Positions 25,620 to 34,717 of a DNA stretch of 64,000 bases are shown piece by piece; position 1 is the stretch's first letter; each line of letters opens with the position of its first letter. The notes beneath the pieces are model-generated. The model was not told the DNA's origin, ran no database searches, and saw nothing but the letters and a program-made list of their open reading frames with translations. The stretch covers positions 35,534-99,533 of the forward strand of contig JADHOR010000007.1 in the NCBI GenBank assembly GCA_016778895.1, given 5' to 3'. Both the position numbers and the translations under genes were made by a program. This stretch comes from Candidatus Puniceispirillum sp. GTDB taxonomy: Bacteria > Pseudomonadota > Alphaproteobacteria > Puniceispirillales > Puniceispirillaceae.

Positions 25620-26333
25620 TCAGATCGTCGGGCAATCCAGACCATCTGCAACGCCCTCGACACTATCGGCGATAATGTCCCAGTCGCTTGTGGCCTCGAA
25701 ATCAACGATCTGATCGACTCCGTATTCGTATGGTCGGTTGATATATGCAGTGCGCATACCTTCCTTGCGTGCCGCCTCAAGATCGTCATTATGGGCAGCG
25801 GTCATCATAATTTCATCGGGTCGCATGCCCAAAAGGCGAATGGCATTTTGATAGACTGCAGGATTACGTTTGAAAGCGCGGTGCATATCGCTAGAGAAAA
25901 TGAAATCCCAAGGGATGCCGGCGCGCTTAGCCATCGTCGAAAGTAACACAACCGATCCATTTGAAAGTGGCGAGATCAGATATTTGGATTTGATTCGTTT
26001 AAGTCCCGGAACACTGTCCGGCCAAGGAGTCAGACGATGCCAGGCGCGGTTCAAATGGTCGCGCTCAACTTCATCAAGCATCGGCAGGCCGAATTCTGGC
26101 AGAATTTCGTCAAGCCGTTCACGGTAAATCATATCAATCGAAACAAACGAGCGCTCACCGGCGGTAACTCTGGCCATGCCCGGCCGATATCCGGCGCGCC
26201 ATGCGCGGGCAAATCCATCACCATCAAAGTCTTTGACGCCGTTGCGCGTTGCAACCGCTTGGCCTTCACGGGCGATCGATGAACGCCAGTCAACAATAGT
26301 GCCAAAAGTATCGAACAGAACAGCTTTAATCAT
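25620..26333 (-). CDS. Haloacid dehalogenase type II family hydrolase
   Basis: A 237-residue HAD-superfamily protein closest in layout to L-2-haloacid dehalogenases. The nucleophile motif is VLFDTFGTIVDW with Asp8; motif II is SNGSVVLLS; the conserved lysine lies in FKRNPAVYQ; the acidic motif IV is AAHNDDLEAAR, where the usual Asp/Gly pair is replaced by His-Asn-Asp-Asp. Substrates may be 2-haloacids or phosphate esters; sequence does not decide. The ATG at 26333 is preferred over an upstream TTG at 26345. It lies upstream of the DUF1330 gene and downstream of yeeE on the same strand. Confidence 0.88.
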   Translation of the reverse strand: MIKAVLFDTFGTIVDWRSSIAREGQAVATRNGVKDFDGDGFARAWRAGYRPGMARVTAGERSFVSIDMIYRERLDEILPEFGLPMLDEVERDHLNRAWHRLTPWPDSVPGLKRIKSKYLISPLSNGSVVLLSTMAKRAGIPWDFIFSSDMHRAFKRNPAVYQNAIRLLGMRPDEIMMTAAHNDDLEAARKEGMRTAYINRPYEYGVDQIVDFEATSDWDIIADSVEGVADGLDCPTI

Positions 26334-26421
26334 ACGAGGTCTCAATTTTCAGGTTGGTGTTATCTGGTTAGTGCCGGCAGTAATTCGCGGCCGCAGACTA
26401 TCCCGGGGCCTGACGACCCAA

Positions 26422-27543
26422 TTAAACACGGCTTACGGCGGCATCAGCGTCTAGAAAGCCACTAATAAAGGATAAGCGCAATGACAAATTGCCAAGACCG
26501 AAACCAACAAAGGCAATAAGCACCCCGCCATTCAGCACGCTGCCACCGGTTAACAGCCATCCAACTGTGCAGCCACCGGCAATAACGCCGCCAAAGGCCA
26601 TGCAGAATGCACCAAGAATATAGCGTAGCGGATGCGGTGCGTTGTTAAAGCCCTCAATCACGATGCGGCCAGATAGTTTGGCTGATAAAACCGCCCCGAT
26701 TAACGTGCCACCAACAAGGCCAAGCCCAAATTTAGGCGCAAGCGCAGTCGAATAGACGAAATACCCAAGACTATCAGCAACCGGCAGAATGAAACGCAGG
26801 CCCTCAACTGGAACCGGATCAAACTCATCTGCGCCGATAACCGCTGTAATAAAAAAACAGACCGGCACCAAAAGGCCAATCAAACCAGCCATGATGGCAC
26901 GCTTTAGCGGCTGGTCAGCCCCGCCGCGCCGTAATATGGTCACGATCGGGGCCAGTAAGAACATGACCCAGATTGCAACGAGACTGTTGGATAGCAATGG
27001 CGCGTACTCAAATTGAAAAAGACTGGCAAGTGTAATCCTTGGCACCGCTAAAACGCCGCTGATCGCCGACCATGAAAATAGCGACAAGAAGATAAGGGTA
27101 ATGAATGCGCGGACATTACCGCGGCCGGAAAGGATGATTAGGCGTGAAACACAGCCACGGCTTAGCCCCATCCCGACGCCAAATAACAGCGTTCCAAAAA
27201 ACAGACCGAATAGGTTTAGTGGTGCCTGATGCTGGCGCGCGCCGTCGATTGAAATCAGATCCATCTGTGCTGCAAGGCTGACCGCGATGATGGCTGATAG
27301 GGCGGCGATCGACACCTGCCACAGCTGATTAAAGTGACCGCGTCTTTCTGGTGCGGCGTTTATCGCTGCAAAATTGGAGTTCGCCCGGTTGGATGTCGCC
27401 AAAAATAATTCATCATAGGCCGAGCGCGCACAATAATCGCTGCGCTCTGCGAGCCAGCCGAACAGGCCGCCAGCAAGTAATCCTGCCGCCAGAACAATTG
27501 TTGTCACACCATAAATGTCACGCCATTCGATAATTGTTTCCAT
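26422..27543 (-). CDS. YeeE/YedE family membrane transporter (thiosulfate/sulfur-type)
   Basis: Polytopic inner-membrane protein of 373 residues with two homologous YeeE/YedE halves. Each half carries the conserved cysteine-containing loop: GMGLSRGCVSRLIILSGRGNVRAF near residue 125 and VIAGGCTVGWLLTGGSVLNGG near 315, plus an N-terminal RSDYCARSAYDEL. Characterised relatives import thiosulfate or supply sulfur through these cysteines. It is divergent from the thiamin operon across the riboswitch-containing region; thiazole synthesis needs sulfur, so a functional link is conceivable but unproven. No adjacent TusA/YeeD partner is visible. Confidence 0.88.
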   Translation of the reverse strand: METIIEWRDIYGVTTIVLAAGLLAGGLFGWLAERSDYCARSAYDELFLATSNRANSNFAAINAAPERRGHFNQLWQVSIAALSAIIAVSLAAQMDLISIDGARQHQAPLNLFGLFFGTLLFGVGMGLSRGCVSRLIILSGRGNVRAFITLIFLSLFSWSAISGVLAVPRITLASLFQFEYAPLLSNSLVAIWVMFLLAPIVTILRRGGADQPLKRAIMAGLIGLLVPVCFFITAVIGADEFDPVPVEGLRFILPVADSLGYFVYSTALAPKFGLGLVGGTLIGAVLSAKLSGRIVIEGFNNAPHPLRYILGAFCMAFGGVIAGGCTVGWLLTGGSVLNGGVLIAFVGFGLGNLSLRLSFISGFLDADAAVSRV

Positions 27544-27762
27544 AACCCACTCCAGAACGCCATAGCTCTCACGCCATCTGATAGCATTTTTTTATCTTTT
27601 TAAAATATTAACATCGGACAAAAAGAAATTTAATCCTCAATTATAAAATTATATGGTAATAATTTGCAAAATTTTGGTTTTTTGTAAAAAGGCCAAGATT
27701 GCCGTTAATTGCTGCGTGATCTTCCCGCTTGAAATTGCGCTGGAGCCTAGCTAGGGTATCTG

Positions 27763-27868
27763 TTCTGTTGGGGTGCTTTGGCACTGTCCGTATGGGCGGG
27801 GTTGGGGCTGAGAAGCAAGGGCTAACCCATAGAACCTGATCCAGTTAATACTGGCGTAGGGAACGGAG
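27763..27868 (+). ncRNA. TPP riboswitch (THI element)
   Basis: The conserved thi-box is unmistakable: GGGCTGAGA at 27804-27812, CTAACCC at 27822-27828, GAACCTGATC at 27832-27841 and GGCGTAGGGAA at 27853-27863. The closing helix P1 pairs TTCTGTT (27763-27769) with AACGGAG (27862-27868). Thiamin pyrophosphate binds the CTGAGA and CCTGATC bulges. It stands about 80 nt before the thiD start, whose ribosome binding site AGGA is close to the ATG. With no T-rich terminator evident between aptamer and start, control is more likely at translation initiation. It should govern the ten-gene thi operon. Confidence 0.97.
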
Positions 27869-27947
27869 ACCTTTCCAGATCGGAACCCTATCCAGATCAA
27901 AATGTCTCATCGATCCATGCGTCAATTTATTGCGTGTAGGATTTTTG

Positions 27948-28760
27948 ATGGGAAAGACAAATTTGCAAGGCAAGGTTGCAACGGCGCTAACTATTGCCGG
28001 ATCTGACAGCGGTGGTGGTGCTGGTATTCAGGCTGATTTAAAAAGCTTTTCTGCGCATGGTGTATATGGCGCTAGTGTCATCACCGCCATCACTGCACAA
28101 AATACGCGATTGGTCAGTGGCATTGAGGCGGTATCGCCAGGGATGATCGGCGCGCAAATTGATGCTGTTCTGTCTGATATCCGAATTGACGCAATCAAAA
28201 TCGGGATGCTGGCAACGCCGGCGGTGATTAAGGCGGTGGCCGTTGCTTTGGCGCGCTATAACGGGCCGATTGTGCTTGATCCGGTCATGGTGGCAAAATC
28301 GGGTGACGCGCTGTTACGAGATGACGCGGTATCATGTTTGACCGAGATGCTATTGCCCCGTGCTAGCCTGCTCACGCCCAATATTCCCGAAGCAGCGCGC
28401 CTGTTAGAGGGACAGCACGATATAAGCCCTGAAGAGCAGGCCAAGGCGTTGCTGGCATTGGGGCCGGCAGCGGTGTTGATGAAGGGCGGGCACGCCAACG
28501 GTGCAGTTTGTCACGATTATCTGATAACCAGCAGCGCAACCGCTGTCTTTGAGGCGCCGCGGATTGCCACCGAAAACACGCATGGCACCGGCTGTTCACT
28601 GTCATCGGCGATTGCTGCCGGACTGGCCAAATCGATGCCGCTTGAGGCGGCGGTCGGTGTGGCACATCGCTGGTTGCATGGCGCTATCAAAGCTGCTGAC
28701 GAGCTTGACATCGGTCAGGGGCATGGCCCGGTTCACCATTTTTACGATATTTGGAGATAG
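27948..28760 (+). CDS. thiD: Hydroxymethylpyrimidine/phosphomethylpyrimidine kinase
   Basis: Phosphorylates HMP to HMP-P and then HMP-PP, the pyrimidine half of thiamin. The 270-residue ribokinase-fold protein shows ALTIAGSDSGGGAGIQADLKSF at the N-terminus, DAIKIGML, LDPVMVAKSG, LTPNIPEAARLL and the anion-hole motif ENTHGTGCSLSSAIAA with the catalytic Asp/Cys region near 200. The ATG at 27948 has AGGA six bases upstream; the longer TTG form from 27930 is unlikely. It is the first gene after the TPP riboswitch and is 3 nt from thiO. Confidence 0.97.
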   Translation: MGKTNLQGKVATALTIAGSDSGGGAGIQADLKSFSAHGVYGASVITAITAQNTRLVSGIEAVSPGMIGAQIDAVLSDIRIDAIKIGMLATPAVIKAVAVALARYNGPIVLDPVMVAKSGDALLRDDAVSCLTEMLLPRASLLTPNIPEAARLLEGQHDISPEEQAKALLALGPAAVLMKGGHANGAVCHDYLITSSATAVFEAPRIATENTHGTGCSLSSAIAAGLAKSMPLEAAVGVAHRWLHGAIKAADELDIGQGHGPVHHFYDIWR

Positions 28761-28763
28761 CTG

Positions 28764-29786
28764 TTGGCAAAACCGCAAATCACAATCGTTGGTAGCGGCG
28801 TTGCCGGGCTTTGCCTTGCTGCTGAACTGGCTGAACGCGGCATGGTGTTTCGGTTATTTGACCGTCATGGCCGTCCGGCAGAACATGGCTGCTCATGGTG
28901 GGCTGGTGGGATGCTGGCGCCATTTTGTGAGAGCGAGACAGCCGAAGAGCCTGTGGTGCGGCTTGGTCAAGAGGCGGCGGATTGGTGGCAGCGCCATAAT
29001 GTTGATGTCAAACGCAATGGCTCATTGGTGCTAGCACTTGGTCGTGATGCCGGTGAACTAGATCGGTTTGCCCGCCGGACATCGCAGCATGAATGGGTTG
29101 ATGAAGATGGGGTGGCCGCATTAGAGCCGGATTTGGCAGGGCGTGCGCGGCGCGGACTGTTTTTCGCGACCGAGGCGCATTTATCACCGCGGGATGCGCT
29201 GACCTGTCTTGTTGGCGAGCTTAAAAGCCGCGATATACCGATTGAAACAGCGAATTGGCTGGATTTTTCGGATAATGATAATGTGGCAGGCGCACCGTCA
29301 CCGATTAGCAAGATCGACTGCCGCGGACTGTCGGCAGCAGATGCTCTGACCGATTTGCGCGGTGTCAAGGGTGAGATGCTGATGATCCGGTCAGCTGATA
29401 TCCGGCTGTCGCGACCGGTACGATTGCTGCATCCGCGAATCCCCATCTATCTGGTGCCGCGCGGTGAGGGCGTATTCATGCTTGGTGCCACACAAATCGA
29501 ATCCAGTAACCGCAATGGGGCAACCGTGCGCTCGGTGCTTGAGCTGTTGAGTGCGGCCTATGCGCTGCATCCGGCCTTAGGTGAGGCTGAAATTTTGGAG
29601 ATCGGCGTTGATGCACGCCCTGCTTTTCCAGATAATTTACCGCGTATAAGACGGCGCGGTGACCGACTTTATGTGAACGGATTGTTTCGACATGGATTTT
29701 TACTGGCACCCGCAATGGCCCGCATGGCGGCTGATTATCTGTTTTCGGGGCAAATCCCGGAGGTAATGGATGAAAATTTCAATTAA
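28764..29786 (+). CDS. thiO: Glycine oxidase ThiO
   Basis: FAD enzyme that oxidises glycine to dehydroglycine (iminoacetate) for the thiazole ring. The 340-residue protein starts with the dinucleotide-binding TIVGSGVAGLCLAAELAERG, continues with HGCSWWAGGMLAPFCES near 40, and ends with the DAO-fold segments ARPAFPDNLPRIRRRGDRLYVNGLFRHGFLLAPAMARM. The start codon is TTG at 28764 with GGAGATAG directly upstream, three bases after thiD. Its 3' end overlaps thiS by 17 nt. Use of ThiO, an oxygen-dependent enzyme, fits an aerobic organism. Confidence 0.94.
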   Translation: MAKPQITIVGSGVAGLCLAAELAERGMVFRLFDRHGRPAEHGCSWWAGGMLAPFCESETAEEPVVRLGQEAADWWQRHNVDVKRNGSLVLALGRDAGELDRFARRTSQHEWVDEDGVAALEPDLAGRARRGLFFATEAHLSPRDALTCLVGELKSRDIPIETANWLDFSDNDNVAGAPSPISKIDCRGLSAADALTDLRGVKGEMLMIRSADIRLSRPVRLLHPRIPIYLVPRGEGVFMLGATQIESSNRNGATVRSVLELLSAAYALHPALGEAEILEIGVDARPAFPDNLPRIRRRGDRLYVNGLFRHGFLLAPAMARMAADYLFSGQIPEVMDENFN

Positions 29787-29967
29787 CGGTGTCGCAACAG
29801 AGGTGGCTGCGACCAGCCTTGACGCAATTTTGCAGGAAGCTGGCTATGGGGATTTGCGCGTGGCAACGGCGGTAAACAGAAATTTTGTTCCGGTCGGCCA
29901 ACGCTCCACCTACCAGATTGAGGCCGGTGATGCGGTGGAAATTGTCGCACCGCGGCAAGGAGGGTGA
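29770..29967 (+). CDS. thiS: Sulfur carrier protein ThiS
   Basis: A 65-residue beta-grasp ubiquitin-like protein ending in the required Gly-Gly (APRQGG), which ThiF adenylates and which then carries the thiocarboxylate sulfur to ThiG. The fold is apparent from [21 protein letters not shown] and [11 protein letters not shown]. The ATG at 29770 lies within the end of thiO and has GGAGGT eight bases upstream. thiG begins 1 nt after its stop. Confidence 0.95.
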   Translation: MKISINGVATEVAATSLDAILQEAGYGDLRVATAVNRNFVPVGQRSTYQIEAGDAVEIVAPRQGG

Positions 29968-29968
29968 A

Positions 29969-30742
29969 ATGAACAGTTTTTATGGCGTGAAACTGCCAAC
30001 CGCCTTTATGCTTGGCACAGCAAATTATCCGTCACCAGCTATCCTTGACGCGGCGTTTCGCCAGTCTCAAGCATCAGTTGCCACGGTGTCAGTGCGGCGC
30101 GAGGCGGCTGGCGCGCGGGCTGGCGAGGGGTTTTGGCGACTTATCCGTGAACTGGGGGTGCAGGTTCTGCCCAATACAGCCGGCTGTCATACCGCCAGTG
30201 AAGCGGTCACAACCGCGCACATGGCGCGTGAATTATTTGACACTAACTGGATAAAGCTTGAGGTCATCGGGCATAGCGATAGCCTGCAACCCGATCCTTT
30301 TGGTCTGGTCGAGGCCGCAACCATTCTGTGCCGCGACGGGTTTAAAGTATTCCCCTATACCACCGAAGATTTGGTCCTTGCCGACCGATTACTGGATGCG
30401 GGTTGTGAAGTGCTGATGCCGTGGGGCGCGCCAATCGGTACCGGATTGGGGCTTATCAACCCCTATGGATTGCGCAGTCTGCGTGCGCAATATCCTCACG
30501 TGCCAATGGTGATTGATGCCGGTCTTGGCCTACCGTCTCAGGCGGCACAGGCGATGGAGATGGGATTTGACGCGGTGTTGCTGAATACCGCCGTTGCCAA
30601 GGCTGGCGATCCGGTGGCAATGGCTTGTGCCTTTGCCAAGGCCATCAAGGCTGGCCAGCTGGCAAAAACTGCTGATCCGATGGAGCCGCGCGATATGGCC
30701 GAGCCGTCAACCCCGTTAATTGGAAAGGCATTTCTGCAATGA
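29969..30742 (+). CDS. thiG: Thiazole synthase ThiG
   Basis: Condenses deoxyxylulose 5-phosphate, dehydroglycine and ThiS thiocarboxylate to thiazole phosphate. TIM-barrel protein of 257 residues with [16 protein letters not shown] near the N-terminus, [32 protein letters not shown], the Schiff-base lysine in [50 protein letters not shown] and [20 protein letters not shown]. The ATG at 29969 follows AAGGAGGG and is 1 nt after thiS; an ORF extension to 29885 inside thiS is not used. Its stop overlaps the thiE start as ATGA. Confidence 0.97.
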   Translation: MNSFYGVKLPTAFMLGTANYPSPAILDAAFRQSQASVATVSVRREAAGARAGEGFWRLIRELGVQVLPNTAGCHTASEAVTTAHMARELFDTNWIKLEVIGHSDSLQPDPFGLVEAATILCRDGFKVFPYTTEDLVLADRLLDAGCEVLMPWGAPIGTGLGLINPYGLRSLRAQYPHVPMVIDAGLGLPSQAAQAMEMGFDAVLLNTAVAKAGDPVAMACAFAKAIKAGQLAKTADPMEPRDMAEPSTPLIGKAFLQ

Positions 30743-31347
30743 GTTTGAATCACGGCCTTGACCGGTTTTACCCTATTTTTGACCATCCTGACTGGCTGGA
30801 AAGAATGTTGCCACTTGGGGTAAAGCTGGTGCAGATGCGGATCAAGGATTTGCCGGCTACCGATGTGCGGGCTGGCCTGCACCGTGCCCAGCAATTATGT
30901 GATGCGGTTGGCGCCACTATGGTGGTTAATGATTACTGGGAACTGGCCATTGATCTTGGCTGTTCGTGGATTCACCTCGGTCAAGAAGATCTTGACGATG
31001 CAGATATGTCGGCAATCCGGCGTGCCGGCCTTAACATAGGCATCAGCACGCATGATGAGGAAGAGCTTGAGCGCGCCCTCGCTGAACAGCCTGATTATGT
31101 TGCGCTGGGACCAGTCTATCCCACGATCCTGAAGAAAATGAAATGGACTGAACAGGGGCTTGATCGTGTCAGGAAATGGAAAGACCGGATCGGTGATCTG
31201 TCGTTGGTTGGTATTGGCGGCATGAACATTGACCGGGCACCCGGGGTGTTTGCAGCGGGGGCTGATATTGTTTCGGTTGTGACTGACATTACGTTGAATG
31301 AGGCTCCGGAAGCTCGGCTGAAAGACTGGATAGAGGCAACAAGATGA
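30739..31347 (+). CDS. thiE: Thiamin-phosphate synthase ThiE
   Basis: Joins HMP-PP and thiazole phosphate to thiamin phosphate. The 202-residue TIM barrel shows LVQMRIKD near residue 30, [23 protein letters not shown] near 75 (the usual Asn-Asp-x-x pyrophosphate/Mg site and GQEDL), [25 protein letters not shown] and [26 protein letters not shown]. Overlaps thiG and thiF by 4 nt each. Confidence 0.95.
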   Translation: MSLNHGLDRFYPIFDHPDWLERMLPLGVKLVQMRIKDLPATDVRAGLHRAQQLCDAVGATMVVNDYWELAIDLGCSWIHLGQEDLDDADMSAIRRAGLNIGISTHDEEELERALAEQPDYVALGPVYPTILKKMKWTEQGLDRVRKWKDRIGDLSLVGIGGMNIDRAPGVFAAGADIVSVVTDITLNEAPEARLKDWIEATR

Positions 31348-32330
31348 GCAGGTATGACCGGCAAATCAGTGTTGCCGTATTTGGCCGTGACGGTCAGGCC
31401 AAACTAGCCGCGGCGCGAGTTTTGATTGTCGGTGCCGGCGGGCTGGCAAGTCCGGTATTGCAGTATCTGGCCGGAGCGGGGATTGGCCACATCCGGCTGG
31501 CCGATCCTGATATTGTGTCGGTAACGAATATGCACCGCCAGACAATTTTTCGCACCAGTGACCTCGGTATGGCAAAGGCGTTGGCAGCGGCCAGCCACAT
31601 GCGCGAGTTAAACCCCGATTGCGAGATTACGCCAATCGTTGCGCAAGTGACGCCAGACACCATTGACGGCTATGCAGCAGAGGTTGATCTGGTTCTTGAT
31701 TGCGCCGACAGCTTTGCACTGAGCTATTGCGTTTCTGATTATTGTTTTGTCAAGCGGCTGCCGTTTATTCATGCCTCAGTGGTCGGGATGGCAGGCTATG
31801 TTGGTGGCTTCTGCGCCAGTGCGCCCAGCCTTCGCGCGGTTTTTCCAGATTTGCCGCATCGTTTTGGTAGTTGTGCTGAAGACGGCGTTCTGGGGCCTGT
31901 CGTCGGTGTTATCGGTTCATTGCAGGCGCAAATGACGATTGCCACAATAACCCGAACGCAGCCATCGCCGCTAGGCCAGCTGGTTACATATGACGCGGTT
32001 GAAAACCGGTTCGGTGGGTTTCGGTTCGATCATGCTGAAGAACCCAATTCCGGATTGCTCTTCATTAGCCCATCACAAATTCAGCCGCATGATCTGGTCA
32101 TTGATTTAAGAACGCCCGACGAGGCGGGGCTAGTAACACCCGATGCGAGGCGCCTTGCACTTGATCAGATAAACACAGATTTACCGCTCGATGGCGTCGC
32201 CCGCATTGTGCTTTGTTGCCGATCTGGACAACGCGCCTGGGTGGCGGCGGAAAAATTGTCTGGCTTTTGGCCGGGCGCGATTTCATTGATCGCAGTTGGC
32301 GATCCAAATTTCATTCAGAAAGAGGTTTAG
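31344..32330 (+). CDS. thiF: ThiF/MoeB-type adenylyltransferase with rhodanese-like C-terminus
   Basis: E1-like enzyme expected to adenylate the ThiS C-terminus. Residues 1-245 are the ThiF domain: ATP loop IVGAGGLASPVLQYLAGAGI at 28, DPDIVSVTNMHRQTIF with the catalytic Arg, LDCADSF and SCAEDGVLGPVVGVIG with the conserved Cys177. Residues about 255-328 resemble a rhodanese domain with CCRSGQRAW as the active loop. Oddly, both zinc-binding CxxC pairs of the family are absent: the first would sit where PSLRAVFPD is, the second near 240. Position within the thi operon and overlap with thiE support ThiF over MoeB. Confidence 0.9.
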   Translation: MSRYDRQISVAVFGRDGQAKLAAARVLIVGAGGLASPVLQYLAGAGIGHIRLADPDIVSVTNMHRQTIFRTSDLGMAKALAAASHMRELNPDCEITPIVAQVTPDTIDGYAAEVDLVLDCADSFALSYCVSDYCFVKRLPFIHASVVGMAGYVGGFCASAPSLRAVFPDLPHRFGSCAEDGVLGPVVGVIGSLQAQMTIATITRTQPSPLGQLVTYDAVENRFGGFRFDHAEEPNSGLLFISPSQIQPHDLVIDLRTPDEAGLVTPDARRLALDQINTDLPLDGVARIVLCCRSGQRAWVAAEKLSGFWPGAISLIAVGDPNFIQKEV

Positions 32331-32331
32331 A

Positions 32332-33270
32332 ATGTATCATTATATTATTGTTTTAATTTGTTTATTATTTTCATCTCCGCTGCAGGCAAAAGACCGGGTC
32401 ACGCTGTTACTAGACTGGTTTATAAATCCTGATCACGGGCCAATTATCATCGCGGAGGAAAAGGGCTATTTCGCCGATGCCGGCCTTGAGGTTGAGGTGA
32501 TCGCGCCAGCTGATCCAGCTGATCCACCAAAACTTGTTGCCGCCGGAAAGGCTGATCTGGCGGTATCGTACCAGCCGCAATTGCACCTTCAGGTTGCCGA
32601 GGGTATGCCCTTGATCCGTGTTGGAACTCTGGTTGCCACCCCGTTAAACTGTTTGCTGGTTCTAAAAGACGGCAACGTTAAAACGGTGGCTGATCTGAAA
32701 GGTAAGAAAGTTGGCTTTTCAGTTGCCGGCGTTGAAGAGGCGCTATTAACCACGATTTTGGTGCGCAATGGCCTCGCCATGTCTGATATCGAGCTGGTGA
32801 ATGTCAATTGGTCACTGTCACCGTCCTTAATGTCAAAGCAGGTCGATGCGGTAATTGGAGCCTTTCGGAATTTTGAATTGAATCAGATGGATATTGAGGG
32901 CGTTCCCGGTCGTTGTTTCTACCTCGAAGAAGAGGGTCTGCCAGCCTATGACGAACTGATATATGTCGCCAACCCAGACCGTATGAACAAAGACGTCGTG
33001 CGCCGCTTTTTGCAGGCGACCGAGCTTGCAACCCAGTATATCGTCAATCACCCGCAGGAAAGCTGGGAGATTTTCAAAGGCACAGCCAAGGAACTGGATG
33101 ACGAGCTGAACAAGCGTGCTTGGAAGGATACATTGCCGCGCTTTGCTTTGCGGCCTGAAGCATTGGACGAGGGGCGTTACAGCCGGTTTGAGGCCTTTTT
33201 AAAAGATACGGGCCTGTTAAAAGACCTCCGTCCAGTGTCCAAACTCGCTGTTGATCTGGGGGCAGAATGA
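32332..33270 (+). CDS. thiY: Thiamin-pyrimidine precursor ABC transporter, substrate-binding protein ThiY
   Basis: Periplasmic NMT1/THI5-type binding protein for N-formyl-aminopyrimidine (an HMP precursor from thiamin breakdown). The 312-residue protein has a signal peptide YIIVLICLLFSSPLQAKD and then the family start VTLLLDWFINPDHGPIIIAEEKGYF, LAVSYQPQLHLQVAEG, DGNVKTVADLKGKKVGFS, and ECCY-like RCFYLEEEGLPAYDELI, closer to ThiY than to yeast THI5. The ATG at 32332 follows GAGG and the thiF stop directly. ThiZ and ThiX downstream complete the importer. Confidence 0.93.
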   Translation: MYHYIIVLICLLFSSPLQAKDRVTLLLDWFINPDHGPIIIAEEKGYFADAGLEVEVIAPADPADPPKLVAAGKADLAVSYQPQLHLQVAEGMPLIRVGTLVATPLNCLLVLKDGNVKTVADLKGKKVGFSVAGVEEALLTTILVRNGLAMSDIELVNVNWSLSPSLMSKQVDAVIGAFRNFELNQMDIEGVPGRCFYLEEEGLPAYDELIYVANPDRMNKDVVRRFLQATELATQYIVNHPQESWEIFKGTAKELDDELNKRAWKDTLPRFALRPEALDEGRYSRFEAFLKDTGLLKDLRPVSKLAVDLGAE

Positions 33271-33941
33271 CCGATTACGGAACAAGTTTTGGCGCATGGC
33301 GAAAGGCGAGCGGCGCGGCGTGGCAGGATTATGTCTGCCATGAATTTGTCACCCAACTAGGCGACGGCAGTCTTCCGAGGCCTGCCTTTTTGCATTATCT
33401 GGTACAAGATTACCTGTTCCTGATTCATTTCTCCCGCGCATGGGCTCTGGCTGTAACCAAGGCCAATGAGGTTGCCGAAATGCGCGCTTGTGCGGCGACG
33501 GTGAATGCGTTGGTCAATGACGAGATCAGTTTGCATATCCGTATTTGTGCCGAGGCTGGCATTGATGAGGCAACCCTATTCGCTGCTGAAGAGGCAACCG
33601 CCAATATTGCCTATACGCGCTATGTTATGGATGCCGGACATTCTGGCGATTTTCTGGATCTTATGGCGGCCTTGGCACCATGTGTTCTTGGCTATGGCGA
33701 GATTGGCGCAAGGTTGCTGGCAGAGGGCAGCAAAACACCCTATCGCGATTGGATTGAAACCTATGGCGGCAGCGATTATCAGCAGGTTTGCTATGATGTT
33801 GGGGGCTTGATTGATGCAGCAGTTTTGCGTCGGCTAGGTGATCAGCCAGCCGGCAGTCCGCGATGGCCTGCTTTGTGTAAACGGTTTATCACCGCAACAC
33901 GGCTTGAGGCTGGGTTTTGGCAAATGGGGCTTGATGGGTGA
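33267..33941 (+). CDS. tenA: Thiaminase II / aminopyrimidine aminohydrolase TenA
   Basis: Hydrolyses aminomethylpyrimidine (from base-degraded thiamin) to HMP, feeding ThiD. All-helical 224-residue protein with FLHYLVQDYLFLIHFSRAWALA near 38 (active-site Asp/Tyr region), the catalytic cysteine in LAPCVLGYGEIGARLL near 140 and the glutamate in TRLEAGFWQMGL at the end. Its ATG overlaps the thiY stop, its stop overlaps the thiZ start. Sitting between binding protein and ATPase genes, it clearly belongs to the salvage route formyl-aminopyrimidine uptake, deformylation elsewhere, TenA, ThiD. Confidence 0.94.
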   Translation: MTDYGTSFGAWRKASGAAWQDYVCHEFVTQLGDGSLPRPAFLHYLVQDYLFLIHFSRAWALAVTKANEVAEMRACAATVNALVNDEISLHIRICAEAGIDEATLFAAEEATANIAYTRYVMDAGHSGDFLDLMAALAPCVLGYGEIGARLLAEGSKTPYRDWIETYGGSDYQQVCYDVGGLIDAAVLRRLGDQPAGSPRWPALCKRFITATRLEAGFWQMGLDG

Positions 33942-34717
33942 CCGGCAATAACGTCAAAACTGTGCCAATCGGCAAAGCCAGAAAAATGCCGGACAATCCC
34001 GGCCCGGCATTGCAATTTACTGGCAGCGCCAAGATCGCCGGAACGCGGATTTTTGACAAGCTGAACCTGCCAATTGCCGCCGGCAAATGGACCTGCCTGT
34101 TAGGGCCGTCCGGGGTTGGTAAAACAACGATATTACGTTTGCTTGCTGGTCTTGGGGACCATATTGAACATGATGGGAGGATTTCGGCGGATGATCATCA
34201 GATGATTGCCGGCCGGATCAGCTTGATGGCGCAAACTGACAACCTGATGCCGTGGCTGGATGTGCATGATAATATTGTTATCGGCAGCAGGCTTCGTGGT
34301 GATGAAATTCAGTCAGCGAAGGCTGAGGTGCTGATCGAACAGGTCGGCCTGACCCCGCATCGTCATAAAAAGCCCAACGCCCTGTCTGGTGGCCAGCGGC
34401 AGAGGGTTGCATTGGCGCGTACCTTGATGGAGGGGCGGCCAATCGTCCTGCTCGATGAGCCATTTTCGGCACTTGATTCCAAGATCAGAGCCGAAATGCA
34501 GGAACTGGCGGCGAGGCTTTTTGCCGGAAAGACTGTTTGTTTGATTACGCATGATCCGGGCGAGGCGGCACGTCTTGGTGATGTCATATTTGTAATGAAT
34601 ATGAACGGGTTGCAATCTGTTGAGCCGCCATCATCTCCGGTAATCCGTGATTATGATGCGCCTGATGTTCTCTTGTGTCAGGGGCAGCTTTTGCGGCTGC
34701 TGCGTGATGTGCCATGA
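33938..34717 (+). CDS. thiZ: Thiamin-pyrimidine precursor ABC transporter, ATP-binding protein ThiZ
   Basis: ABC ATPase of 259 residues. Walker A is LLGPSGVGKTTILR near residue 50, Q-loop SLMAQTDNLMPWLDV, signature LSGGQRQRVALARTL near 150, Walker B IVLLDEPFSALD near 170 and the switch histidine in LITHDPGEAARL. It groups with nitrate/taurine/NMT1-type importers. Start is GTG at 33938, overlapping the tenA TGA as GTGA; about 25 residues precede the domain proper. Stop overlaps thiX as ATGA. Confidence 0.93.
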   Translation: MTGNNVKTVPIGKARKMPDNPGPALQFTGSAKIAGTRIFDKLNLPIAAGKWTCLLGPSGVGKTTILRLLAGLGDHIEHDGRISADDHQMIAGRISLMAQTDNLMPWLDVHDNIVIGSRLRGDEIQSAKAEVLIEQVGLTPHRHKKPNALSGGQRQRVALARTLMEGRPIVLLDEPFSALDSKIRAEMQELAARLFAGKTVCLITHDPGEAARLGDVIFVMNMNGLQSVEPPSSPVIRDYDAPDVLLCQGQLLRLLRDVP

